Position numbers and translations under genes: made by a program. Of a DNA stretch of 64,000 bases, positions 1-10,716 are shown piece after piece. Below the pieces are notes generated by a model that saw only the letters and a list, made by a program, of their open reading frames with translations, did not search any database and was not told where the DNA came from. This DNA is from Oenanthe sinensis (lineage: Eukaryota > Streptophyta > Magnoliopsida > Apiales > Apiaceae), in contig CM053794.1 of the NCBI GenBank assembly GCA_028671895.1, forward strand, positions 21,004,501-21,068,500. The letters are read 5' to 3'. Every line of letters begins with the position of its first letter. The stretch's first letter is position 1.

Positions 1-2356
1 AACTTTGTTGTATGAATCAAAACTTCCTCTATACTTTCGGGCCGAAGTAGTGAGTACAGTGTGTTACACTCAGAATAGAACCTTGATTATAAAAGATAAA
101 GAAAAGACACCATGTGAACTAATGAATAACAGAAGACCAACAATCAAATAATTTCATGTCTTTGGAGCTAAATGCTATGTACTTATAGACGAATAAAAAC
201 TAGGCAAGTTTGAAGCAAAAGCACATGAAAGGATATTTGTTGGTTATTCTGCAGATACGGTGGCAGCTTATCGGGTATTCTTAGTGAATGATCGAAAAGT
301 GATTGAAAGCTACAATGTCAGATTCGACGATACCAAACTCCCATCAATTTCTAAAGATACTAGTGAACCTAAGTCCCTAAAATTTCAGAATCTGGACTTG
401 GATGAAGTTGAAGATGGACTTGAGTTGGTTGTTACTTCAAATATACCAAGTGTTAGTGAAGAAATACCTAAGTCTAATGGACAATCGAATTTTACGAGAT
501 CAGAAGAGACTTCTTCCGCACATTCTGGCAATAACTCAGGGGGAGTAAATAGCAGCTCAAGGACAAGTGCTCAAGACTCAAGGAGAAATGACACGAGTTC
601 TGTAGGAGCTGGCACTAACTCAGGGGGAGTTAGTAGAAATAACACAAGTAGTCAACACAACAATTCAGAAAATCAAACTGAATCATCAAGACAATTACCA
701 AGAGAACGGGTATGGAGTAGAGACCATCTATTTTAATTAATTATTGGTGATCCGGATGCTGGTGTGACTACTAGAAGAACTACAAGAGCTGACATGCCTA
801 ATATCTGCTTGTACTCTGGGTTCTTGTCCAAACTTGAACCTAAAGAAATAGAAGAAGCTCTTGGTGATGCTGATTGGGTGATTGCAATGTAAGAGGAACT
901 CAATCAGTTTGAAAGGCAGAAAGTTTGGAAGATGGTACCCCGATCAAAGAACAGATCAGTAATTGAAACTAAGTGGGTATTCAGAAATAAACCGGATGAA
1001 GACGGACTTGTAACTAGAAATAAGGCTCGTTTGGTAGTGAAAGGTTACTCTCAATGAGAGGGAATCGATTATGATGAGACCTACGCAAGACTTGAGGCAG
1101 TCAGGATGTTATTGGCCTTTGCAGCACACAAGAACTTCAAGGTTTTTCAGATGGATGTGAAAAGCGTCTTCCTGAATGGAGAGCTAGAAGAAGAAATGTA
1201 TTTGGAACAGCCACCTGGCTTCATTGATCTAGAACTTGAAGATTTAGTGTATCTTCTCTTCAAAGCTGTCTATGGCCTCAGGCAATCCCCAAGACGATGG
1301 TATGAAACCCACTTTATCCTTGTTCTTAATTGAAAGTGGTTTTACTAGGGGAGTAATTGATAAAACGTTGTTCTATAAAAATGTAAAAGGTGATTCAATA
1401 CTTGTTCAAGTCTATGTGGACGATATTATTTTTAGGTCATCTAATGAGCGCTTGTGCGAGAAATTTGCCAAGTTAATGCAGGACAAGTATGAGATGAGCA
1501 TTATGGGGGGCTGTCCTTCTTCCTTGGATTACAGATCAATCAGAGAAAAGAAGGAATCTTTATCTATCAGTCCAAGTACATCAAAGATTTACTCAAGAAG
1601 TACAATCTAGAAGATGCATCAGCAGCTAAGACTCCCATGGCAACGGCCATGAAGCTTGATGAAGACAAATCAGGTAAACCAGTTGACATTACAAGCTATC
1701 GAGGTATGATTGGCTCACTTCTCTATTTAACTGCAAGTAGACCCGATATCATGTTCGCAACTTATTTGTGTGCAAGGTTCTAAACGGATCCTAGAGAGTC
1801 ACATCTCATAGCCGTCAAACGAATCTTTAGGTATCTCAAGGGCACACCAAATCTAGGGATTTGGTACCCAAGAGATATAGGTTTTAATCTAATAGGCTAT
1901 TCGGATTCAGACTATGCAGGTTACAGGATTGATAGCAAAAACACATCTGGTGCTTGTCAATTCCTAGCCAGAAGATTGGTACCCTGGCAAAGTAAAAAGC
2001 AACATACAGTATCTACTTCTACGGATGAAGCTGAGTACATTGCTGCTGGAAGCTGTGTAGCTAAAATACTATGAATGAGGAACTAATTGAAAGATTATGG
2101 CATGGAACACAAGAAGATTCCAATCATGTGTTACAACACTAGTGTCATTGCCATGATCAACAATCCTGTAGATCACTCAAGAACCAAGCACATAGATATC
2201 AGGTATCACTTCATAAGAAAACATGTTGAGGAGAGAATTGTGGAGTTACATTTTGTACCCACAATGCAACAAATTGTAGATATATTCACTAAACCTCTTG
2301 ATGAAGTAACATTCAATAGGTTGGTTGGTGAATTGGGGATGCTTAACACAAGTTAG
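1..2356 (+). pseudogene. Family A Ty1/copia pol remnant: integrase C-terminus, reverse transcriptase, RNase H
   Basis: Enters the window inside the integrase core end, with similarity to the family C integrase (FRAEVV.., CYTQN) from base 1 to about 340. A serine/asparagine-rich linker follows to about 736, then reverse transcriptase from about 840. The RT keeps the catalytic YVDD at 1413-1424 and the QMDVKS.FLNGELE motif near 1150. RNase H runs to the TAG at 2354-2356 and ends with the copia signature DIFTKPLDE..FNRLVGELGML. The frame is broken by several stops, for example at about 890, 1055, 1782 and 2072, where related elements have Gln or Trp. A 3-codon deletion in the YAPVARLEA motif near 1087 removes P-V-A, and there is a frameshift near 1300. 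Linker motifs AGGGGGAG at 538-545 and 622-629 resemble the element's polypurine tract. Assignment to the SIRE/Maximus group rests on the extra ORF downstream. Confidence 0.93.
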
Positions 2357-2854
2357 TAAATCCTTCTATCTGTGAAATCCCAGTTTTGATCATGCACATA
2401 TATTTTTCTTTTTGTTATTTTCCTAGTTGAAAACATATGTAAATAATCTATAAAATCGCTCAAACTATCACTTCTGTATGCTATTTAATCATTATGGACT
2501 TAGACTTTAAAATGTTTAATTAATGATTATTATATGTTGTATGTTGTGTTATTTTTCATGAATTCATTGTACATTGAGTGAAATTATGAGTAAAAACTTT
2601 GAATTTATGCTCATTTAATTACATGAACATAGGGGGAGTTAAATTCATATATCTCTAAATTTTTCATGATTTTTAGATGGATTTTTCTATGTTTTTCATG
2701 TAATTTTTATGCAATGAGAGGCCTTAGAATTGTCAAGGAATGTTTCTATTACTGGTTATGATTAAAAATCCTTGAATTAGTATTTATTTTAATTTGGCAA
2801 AATTTAATTATTGTTTTTCATGAAAATTACCAAATTTTACTAAGTATCTTCAAA
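2357..2854 (+). other. Pol-ORF2 spacer, first half, of the family A element
   Basis: Non-coding AT-rich sequence after RNase H. It contains AGGGGGAG at 2631-2640, nearly identical to the polypurine tract next to the 3' LTR, so it could act as an extra plus-strand priming site. No ORF or RNA gene is seen. Confidence 0.6.
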
Positions 2855-3372
2855 ATTTCGAGATAGGGTCTATCTCGAAACTCATCTCAAAATTTGGCTT
2901 GAATTTCGAATTAGAGCTTCCAGGAGTGAAGTTTTGAAAATTCTAAGTCTGAGAAGATTTTTGAGATAGAGTCTATCTCGAAACTCATCTCGAAGTTCGA
3001 GATAGAGTTCTAGGTGTGAAAATTTGACGAGTCTAAGTCTGGGAAATCTTTCGAGATAGTGTCTATCTCGACATTCATCTTGAAATTCGACATAAATTTC
3101 GAGATAACTCCTATCTCGAAACTTATCTCGAATTTCGATTTAATGTTCGAGATAGAATTCCCTGGTGGTACTTAGAATTTGTTTTGGGGTTCAGGGAATT
3201 TCGAGATAACTCTTATCTCGAAACTTATCTCGAATTTGGACTTGAAGTTCGAGATGGGTTTTCCCTAGAGGTTTTATGTTGTTTACTTGTTTAAGTGAAT
3301 ATATTTCGAGTTAGTCTCTATGTCGAACCTCAAGTCGAATTTCGACATAAAGTTTGACATACAGTTCGACTT
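2855..3372 (+). repeat. Array of TCGAGATA/TATCTCGA hairpin motifs
   Basis: About 500 bases with a short vocabulary repeated in both orientations. Inverted repeats with arms TTCGAGATAR / YTATCTCGAA and a 3-5 base loop lie at about 2857-2879, 2960-2984, 3050-3071, 3098-3120 and 3200-3222. Each is followed by further single CATCTCGAA or TTATCTCGAA words. The last part (3305-3372) drifts to TCGACATA/TCGACTTA. The same words recur in the family A LTRs (8510-8660, 58430-58510, 62700-62860). In an RNA copy the arms would form stems of about ten base pairs. Function unknown. Confidence 0.9.
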
Positions 3373-3969
3373 AGATTCTCCAATGCGTACTTGAGTTTTT
3401 TTTTCATTTTCATAAGGGTATTTTTGTCCTTTCACTCTAATGCCTATATATACATCTCTAACCCGATTTTACTTTCATTTTTACTCATTTGTTTTTAACC
3501 TAATTTTTATAGCAGCCTCCCCACCCTACCCAGCGATTTCATAATCACAGTACCGTTCATAATTTTTTGGTCTAATCTTATACATATCACGAACTACTGC
3601 CTGTTTTTTTCTCTATTCTCTGTCTGCATCATTTATCTTGTGCGTTTTTGTGTTATTGGGTCGTGCATGTTCCTCTTTAAATCTCGATATATACATACGC
3701 CTATACACACACTTTCTCACATACGTATTGTAATTGCAGGCTTTATTTGGCTTTGATCGAGTATTATTCAGTAGTTTGTTTGTTATTGTTGTGTTTGATT
3801 TCGTATTATTGCTTTTAATTCCGTAGTTTAATTACAAGTAAAGCACCACGTTTGTTTGCTTAATTAAAAGGAATTAATCTGCATTCGTTTTGTTTTTTTA
3901 ATTTCCTTGCTTAATTGTCTTCTTTGTTTGTTTTTTTCTCAAATAATTCAAGGAAATTCTTTTTCAAAA
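3373..3969 (+). other. Pol-ORF2 spacer, second half (leader of ORF2)
   Basis: Non-coding, T-rich sequence before the ORF2 start. It has pyrimidine-rich stretches (3460-3760) and several TTGCAG/TTTGCAG-like acceptor-type sites, for example CAATTGCAGG near 3733-3742. Those would fit production of ORF2 from a spliced subgenomic RNA, but this is inference only. Confidence 0.4.
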
Positions 3970-6900
3970 ATGACTCACCAATATTCACTTGCTAAAAAAA
4001 AATTATAATATTACTACGGAAATTGGTGATCAACTCCCGCGTTTCAAGTTTTGGGTACAATTTTTCAATTTGTACTCCAAAGCTAGTACTACTTTTACCG
4101 CAAAACCAACATTGGTCCATGATGCTTTGCAGCAATTATGGACTAGTGCGGTTACCTTTGGGAGTAAATCGACCCCCTATGGTTTTAGGTTTACCTTGGC
4201 AGGTCAGAATTATGAGGTTACAGAGGCGGTTTTCAATCGAGTTCTTGGTTTCCCAGTCAAGGATTCTTATGACCCTGAACCTACAGCGACCGAGCGCCTG
4301 CAGTTTTTTGAGGAAATTGGATGTTATCCTCCTACTGGACGAATATCCACTTCCAGCATTCAAAAACAATTCTTTCATGTGGAATGGAATTACTTTTTCG
4401 AAGCTATTACTAGATGTTTTCGTGCACGAGAAAGATACTTTCATCAAATTCTGATTCCCATACAAATTTTTGGTGTTTCCCTAGCTCGTGAACTTAACAT
4501 TAATTATGGAAGGCTCATTCTTTCTGAAATAGTGGCAACGATGGGATCACCTGCTACCAGGGACATTGCAACTATCGATGTTGTCTACTGGTATCCTCGT
4601 TTCTTACAAATGCTTATTAATCATTTAGTACCGACTAATGCTTTATTTGTTAGGCAGGCATTTGTTAGGAGTCCCACCTCTGCATCTCTTGGTATGGGTA
4701 CTAAGTCACTTACTTCTATTGCTAACCAGGATAAACATCAGGGTAAACCCATGTCTATTTCTGAGAATATTCGAGTGTGGCTTTCTTAAGATGCAGGTGT
4801 CACTTCTCTTGCGGGGACTTCACAAATATCATCACATGCTCAGAATCCATCTGCTCATACTGATGCATTTCAAAGAATTCCTGACGAGCATCTTGATGAC
4901 GACCAAGATGATGGCCAATCTCACAGTCAATTCATAGCCGGGCAAAGGAAGCAACAACCGTCTCCTAGGTCAACACATGTTGATTCTGATCCCTTTGCTG
5001 GACAAGGTAATGAAAGAGGTACTTTCTTTGAACATGAGCAACTTTCTGTTCACACTACTAATACTTCTTCTTCCTTTAATTCTGATTCTGTGGCCCAAGA
5101 TTCTGCTAACCGTAGGATATATCCTAGAGTGATAGCCAAATTTCTAGGTCTGATTCCCTAACTTCTTCCCTTTCACCCCTGTTAACTGGAGCTAAAAGGC
5201 CGGCATCTGTAGAATTAGGTGAGAATTCTGATGAGAGTGACCCCGAAATGCAGCCAGTAATAAGGAAGCGCGCCAAAATTTCCCAAGCTGCTACTTCAAC
5301 AGCCCAGTCCAAACCTAGAGTGTCTCTCACAACCACTTCACCTCACGTGAGTGGTTCCCCATTGGACATTCAACACCTAAGACTATTGGTAAGGATTTAA
5401 TGCCTTCTGAAGAGCCTGTTGCTTAAGTTAGGCCGGAAGTTTCAACTACTTCTAAAGTACCTTCACCGGTACGTACTGATGCTGCAAAGAGGATCGGTTC
5501 TTCTGTTGTACATGAACACTATGCAGCCTCTCAGCCTGAGATTCAATCTCAGGACAAGACAGGATCCTTAGATCCCATAACTGCTAATAATGTTACTTAT
5601 CCAGTTTCTGTAGGTACTGCTTTTAATCTTAGTCATGTTGTTGAAGACATACACGAGCGTGAGACAGGGAGTATGTGTGAGCGTTTAGGGAGTGAGGGAC
5701 CTTCATTTTTAAGGCCTGAAACCGAGCGATAGACTCTAACAGAACGATCTTTAGAGCAAGAACACCTAAGCCAAACACCGTCCCTAGTTCCTGAAAATCT
5801 TGATACTCGTATGACAGTAATTGAGACTAAGATGAAGCAGTTCGGGTAGTCGATGAGGCAGTTGGGGGTCAATGTTGGAGATAACAGGAGAGCTCTTGAT
5901 GACTACGCGGCACGAATGACAAGTAAAGCTGCAGCTTTAAATGAACTGACGAACAAAGTGAATGACTTGGGCCATGCTGGTGGTGTCTTGGCAGTACACT
6001 GTATGACAGAATGGGAAGCGTAGAAAGCATTCTGCATACCATGGCAACGGAGGTCAGCAGAATGATGTATGCAGTTCGGCATTTAGTTCCCCCAGAGTGC
6101 TCTGATGAGCAATACAATCAACCTCCCGCGGATGATGATGGTGTTGGTGGTGCTAGTAGAGCTGGTACTGGACCTTCTGGATTTGGTTTTGGTGGTTCCT
6201 ATACTGCTGGAGGATCTGGTGCTCAAGGTGGTGTTCAGGATAACTCACCTAAGGGGGAGAGAGGAAATGAGATGAGACAACAGTCACTCCTGGTTGAAGA
6301 AGAGATTGATCTATTGAAGGAAAGTGAGCCAGTGACTGATGAGGAGGCTCGGAGGAAGATAAAGGGTAAAGCAGTGGTAGTTGAACAAGAAGAGCCATTC
6401 ACTGACTTTGGGGATCGACAGGAAGAAGTACATGATGATTCTGATTCTAATATGGAGGACATACCTCTAGCACATGCTGATCCTCCGATTGATTTGGACA
6501 AACGAAGGATTGGACAAAAATGGGACGATGCACGGAAGATACTAATGGGGACTTGTGTGAATGGAATTCATAACAAGGAGGCAGATGAGTTGTTCTACAA
6601 CTTGAACTTGAAGAATCCAATGACTGTGGACTACATAAGTGCTTTGAAGAAGATGATTTCTAAAGTCCGTGTTGGATATAAGACGGTGGTTAAGGAGTGG
6701 CAAGTCGTTTTATCCTTATTTGATGGAGCCCCAATGTCTTTCATGTACGTGGATGATCAATTCATGTCGAGAAGATATGCGTCAGAGTTGTTCTTGCTAG
6801 CAACTAAAATTCAATATTCTCAAGCTGAAGAACTTAACATTTTGTACAGAGATCGGTTAATGCAGCTAGCAGAGGACAAGGGACCAGAATTCTCAGCAAA

Positions 6901-7530
6901 TCCAGATGTTGTTCGAATGGTGGTAGATGGAAGAACGAAGAGGATTAGTATAGAGGAAAATGATCTAATGGCTCTATCGGTGGAATCTCTAAAAGCTGTC
7001 TGTAGACAAATGATGAGTAATGGATTCACCTCTTACATTAAGGAAAAATCAGTGGAGTTCATTAAGAAAATAATATTCAAGAAGTGCAACGAGATATGGA
7101 AATGTGATGTCGTTGCTCCAAATCCTCTAGACAATGTGAAGATTAAGCTAGAGCTTATGCAGAGAAAATGGAATATTCTACAAGCTGTGAAAAGTGTAGA
7201 TGAATCTCTGACTCTTCCTTCTGGACCACTGGAACAAGGAGAAATAAGGGAGGCAGTTGGTGTTCCAGGCAGAGATAGTGTATACTGGATTCACTCTTAC
7301 GCTGATGATACAACTGATGCTTTGGTATTCATTGATGCAGACCAGAAACAGACCTTCTTGCATATGAGAATACAAGAAAGAACAACAAAAGAAAGAAAGG
7401 CGCAGAAAATAGAACGAAGATGAGAGCGGAGCTGGAAAAGAAGTTAGGAAGGGGAAACGGAATTAGAATTAAAGTTCAGAGGGATGTGAACTTGAAGTTG
7501 GAAAAACTTCATATCTTTTGGTTGCTCTAA
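3970..7530 (+). pseudogene. Family A third ORF (ORF2), plant transposon-type protein, broken
   Basis: Extra ORF downstream of RNase H, in the position called env-like in SIRE elements. The start is taken as ATG at 3970 (MTHQYSL). A nine-A run at 3995-4003 shifts the frame. The N-terminal 220 or so residues (to 4650) match the same domain in families B (28088) and C (47102): WxxAxFxxx, an aromatic-rich core with HVEWNYFFEAITRCF, and a YWYPRFLQMLINHL segment. This resembles what annotators call the putative plant transposon protein domain. A hydrophilic middle (4790-6000) is riddled with stops. The C-terminal part reads openly for 470 codons at 6011-7423. Compared with the copy at 59525-62046 it lacks 70 residues in frame near 6479 and about 400 bases near 7368, and it ends LHIFWLL at 7530. 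I see no signal peptide or membrane span, so an envelope role is not supported. Confidence 0.8.
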
Positions 7531-7860
7531 CTCACTTGAGGAAAATTCACCTGACCATGGTATGCGAGATAGGTTAATTTACCATACTGTAACCGTGAAT
7601 CAGAGTGGATCCAATAAGGAGATATGAGTTTGACTGAAAGGCATAAAATAATCCAGGTGTTAGAAATCATTCCAATGATCTTTGATTCGAGGTTCGAATT
7701 CTCTGTCTAGCTTATGTTTTACTTACTAAGTTCTTTGTATTGCTTTCAAATTTTCATTCAGTTGTAACATGAACAAGACATTAATGTTACTTATCTTTTC
7801 TCGTCTCATTATTTAGTTGATTTATCCTTCTTTAATTTGAATGTCATTGTTAGACAATTA
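7531..7860 (+). other. 3' untranslated region of the family A element
   Basis: Non-coding. It is shared with the inverse copy at 59191-59524. It includes GGTTCGAATTC at 7691-7701, which resembles a pol III B box, but no matching A box or tRNA fold is visible. Confidence 0.6.
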
Positions 7861-7873
7861 AATAGGGGGAGAT
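7861..7873 (+). promoter_or_regulatory. Polypurine tract of the family A element
   Basis: AATAGGGGGAGAT immediately precedes the LTR start TGAAAGGCAG. This is the usual plus-strand primer position and sequence for copia elements. Confidence 0.9.
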
Positions 7874-9075
7874 TGAAAGGCAGAGTGTCTAAACTTGTAA
7901 CACTGTAACTTATGTAACTCAACTAAAGAAAAAATACTTAACCGAAAGACAATCAAGAACAAAAAGTCACATGAAAATCAATACAAAATGAAGACAATGT
8001 AATTGAGACAATTCAACATGTTAATTATGATCAATCAAATAGAAAATCATTGGAAGAAGTTCAAGTCAAAGTTGTTCATGCCTCAATGATTTGTAATTTA
8101 AAGAATCAAGATCATAACTATCAGTACCAATAAGGCTAATTGATTTCAAGTAAAGAAGCAGGAAAGAAACTGTTGGAAAGCCACATTATTAATTGAATAT
8201 GGTAATCTATTCAGAAGCAAGAACCCTATCAAGATTAGTCACTTATGAACCAGACCATTGCATCAAATGTCAGGACATTGATAGCAAGTTTATGTCAGTA
8301 GTAGAGATCCATGTTCAAGAGCTTGTTGAAGAATATAGAAGACAAGAAGAAATCACAAGTTCAAGATGTTGTAATGAAGTTTCAAGTTGAAGCCCAGAAT
8401 TTCTCTAAGTACTTACTAGGGAACCTATGTAGAAATTCTAGATAAGTTTCTACTTAGAGCCAAGTAGAAATTCTGGAGGTGGAAATATTCTCTAAGTACA
8501 CAAGAAAGGAAGTTATCTCGAATTTCCTATGTAGAAATTCCTATGTAGAAGTTCTACTTAAATTTCGAGATAGAACCTAAGTAGAAATTCATATGTAGAA
8601 GTTCTACTTAAATTTCGAGATAGAGCGTAAGTAGAGATTTCCATGTAGAAGTTTTACATAGAGGACAGTTTCAACATGACACATGGCATCATCTGGTTGG
8701 CCGATTTCCAAGCTTTCAAGGCAATATAAGATTTACGTGGACAACATTGGGCCACTCATATCTTATCTTTTGAAGACTACAAGTCATAGATTACAAGTAG
8801 TATAAATAGAAGTACTTGTATAAGTTTTCAAACAGAGCAATATTAAGAGAAACACTTGTAAAAAAGAGAGAGAAAGTATTCACAGAGCTTAGTATCATTT
8901 ACTACCCTCTTTACTTCTGTTGTACTAGTGTAATGAATGTTGTAGCAACCCTTTCAAGTTATATATAGGACATATATTTCTTGAATCATTGTGTTCATAA
9001 CATAGTATTTATTGCTTCATAAAGCTAAAAAGTTGTATTCACCCCCCCCCCTCTAAAACACATTTGGACCTAACA
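7874..9075 (+). repeat. Family A LTR (shared by the internal regions on both sides)
   Basis: Begins TGAAAGGCAGAGTG right after the polypurine tract and ends CATTTGGACCTAACA. The length is 1202 bp, against 1200 bp for the copy at 57982-59181 and 1248 bp for that at 62047-63294. U3 carries a cluster of TCGAGATA, CTATGTAGAA and GTAGAAGTTCTAC words at 8500-8670. A TATA box, TATAAATA, lies at 8801-8808. A C-rich tract near 9042-9052 lies just before the end, as in the other LTRs here. The left side is pol-ORF2-PPT and the right side is primer site-gag, so the LTR is both a 3' and a 5' LTR. Confidence 0.92.
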
Positions 9076-9122
9076 CTCCCTCTTCTACAAATCATATTGT
9101 CATTGTTCTGGGAAATAAAAAT

Positions 9123-9134
9123 TGGTATCAAAGT
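9123..9134 (+). promoter_or_regulatory. Primer binding site (initiator Met tRNA type)
   Basis: TGGTATCAAAGT matches the plant initiator tRNA-Met 3' complement with small changes. It lies 47 bases after the LTR end instead of directly beside it, unlike the copy at 63297, so a short insertion between LTR and primer site is likely. Confidence 0.75.
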
Positions 9135-9180
9135 TTAGGATTTCAACATACAGAAAGTTTAAAGATCAAGAACAGTCAAT

Positions 9181-10415
9181 ATGGGCCAAAAAGATTCAAG
9201 TGTGAAAATTCCAGTGTTAGAAAAAGATGAATACTTTGCATGGAAAGTAAAAATGCATTTGCATCTGCATCTACTTTCTCTTGACCCTTCCTATGTTAAC
9301 TGCATAGAGAAAGGTCCTCATGTTCCCATGAAGCTAGTCACAGGTGTAAACCCTGATGGAACTCCTACCTTTGACAAATATGTTCCAAAACTCATCACTG
9401 AGTTCACAAAAGAGGATGAAAAGGAAGTGCTTAAAGACAAGAAGGCCATGAACATTCTGTTCAATGGTCTAGATAAAGATATATTTGACAATGTGATAAA
9501 CTGCACTTCATCAAAGGAAGTATGATATACTTTTCAAACTTTAAGGAAAAACAAGATACAACTCTTGATTTAGAAATATGAATTATTTCTTTTCAAGAGT
9601 GCAGAGTCCATCAATGACACCTATAGCAGATTCAAGAAGTTGTTAAATGGATTGAAGCTATATGGTAGGGTTTATGTAACTGCGGATACAAATCTAAATT
9701 TCTTAGATCTCTTCCAAAAGAATGGAAACCAATGATTGTCTCCATTAGACAATCTCAAGACTTCAAAGATTACACTCTTGAGAAACTTTATGGTATTTTC
9801 AAGACATATTAGTTGGAAATCCAACAAGATGAAGAGATTGAGAAGAGTCAAAGAAAAGAGAAAACTGTGGCTTTGATGGTCAAGGGAAATGAAGAGAAGA
9901 ATAAGGAAAGTGGCTGTGTAGAAGGTTCTGTCATGTTGGTTGGTAATGCTGTTGAAGAATCATCTAAAGAAAAGGGGAAGGGCAAATGTGAAGAAAGTGA
10001 AACATGCTCTCAGGATGATTTAGATGAGATTGATGAGCACCTTACATTTCTGTCAAGGAAATTATCAAAGCTAAAATTCAAGAGGAATCCAAATGCTCAA
10101 AGGCCTGGATCCGAGCTTAGAAATAACAACCAAAATAAGAATTTGGTTGACAGATCAAAGTTCAAATGTTTTAACTGTGGATTTGCTGGTCATTTCTCTA
10201 ATGAGTGCAGAAATCCAAAATAAGAGAAGTAGGCAAAATCATATGATGGCATTGACTATAAAAATAAGTATTTTGACCTTCTCAATCAAAGAGAAAAGCC
10301 TTTTGTAACTGAGGAAAAAGACTGGGCTGCTGAGGATAGTGATTCTGAAGAATTTATCAATCTAGCTCTAATGGCCAACCATGAAGATGAAGAAGCTAGT
10401 TCCTCATCAAATCAG
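9181..10415 (+). pseudogene. Family A gag (exon-like first part), broken
   Basis: Starts ATG at 9181, 46 bases after the primer site (MGQKDSSVKIPVLEKDEYF, the copia gag N-terminus). The first 115 codons are open. A stop at 9523, frameshifts around 9550-9710 and a TAG near 9811 break the rest. A long open piece at 9813-10223 ends in a perfect CX2CX4HX4C zinc knuckle (CFNCGFAGHFSNEC). It continues, with interruptions, to the motif ALMANHEDEEASSSSNQ ending at 10415. Beyond this the sequence reads GTACCA, a splice-donor-like boundary. The family C copy here joins directly to protease instead (see findings). Gag packages element RNA in virus-like particles in the cytoplasm. The copy is dead. Confidence 0.88.
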
Positions 10416-10495
10416 GTACCAGCTACTAACTTTTTCAAGCTTTCAAAAGATGAATGCAGTAGTACCATCAATGAAATGTCTAATGAATTTATAGT
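10416..10495 (+). other. Truncated start of a candidate gag-pol intron
   Basis: GTACCAGCTACT follows AATCAG at 10415. The next 80 bases still read as the gag C-terminal extension (SKDECSST..), matching the intron-located part of the family B element. The sequence then breaks into unrelated LTR-like DNA near 10495, so the acceptor side and all of pol are missing. Confidence 0.55.
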
Positions 10496-10716
10496 CCTAT
10501 TATAATTTGATTTTCTGTTATTAGTTGATAGACAACTCTCTATATAAACACTCAATGTAACCTAATTGTAAAAAGGGGGGGGGAGTGGAAAAATAATCGA
10601 TATTTTGTGAGAGCATAGAGATAGAGAGAGTTGCTGTGAGAAATACAGAGAAGCTGCTAGGGTTTGTGTATACCTTAGGAGAGTTTGTATTTTCACGTCA
10701 ATAATACAAATAGTAT
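10496..10716 (+). repeat. Fragment of an unidentified LTR with TATA box
   Basis: TCTATATAAACAC at about 10539 (TATATAAA 10541-10548), followed by a G9 run and AG-rich leader-like DNA, looks like the promoter and R region of an LTR. After the solo LTR insertion it appears to continue at 11881-12010, with ATTCAACCTCCTTCTAC near 11974. The ends were not resolved. Confidence 0.45.

Noticed and set aside
2855..3372. CRISPR-like or satellite array
   Set aside because: Units vary in length and orientation, there are no fixed spacers, and the cluster belongs to a retroelement spacer of a eukaryotic genome.
5633..6117. Minus-strand open frames opposite family A ORF2
   Set aside because: Shadows of the plus-strand ORF2 codons, with no similarity to known proteins.
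3970..7530. Envelope gene of an endogenous retrovirus
   Set aside because: The position is the one called env-like in SIRE elements, but no signal peptide, membrane span or cleavage site is visible in the A, B or C copies.
7686..7703. tRNA gene
   Set aside because: Only a B box-like word is present. No A box, acceptor stem or anticodon arm can be formed around it.
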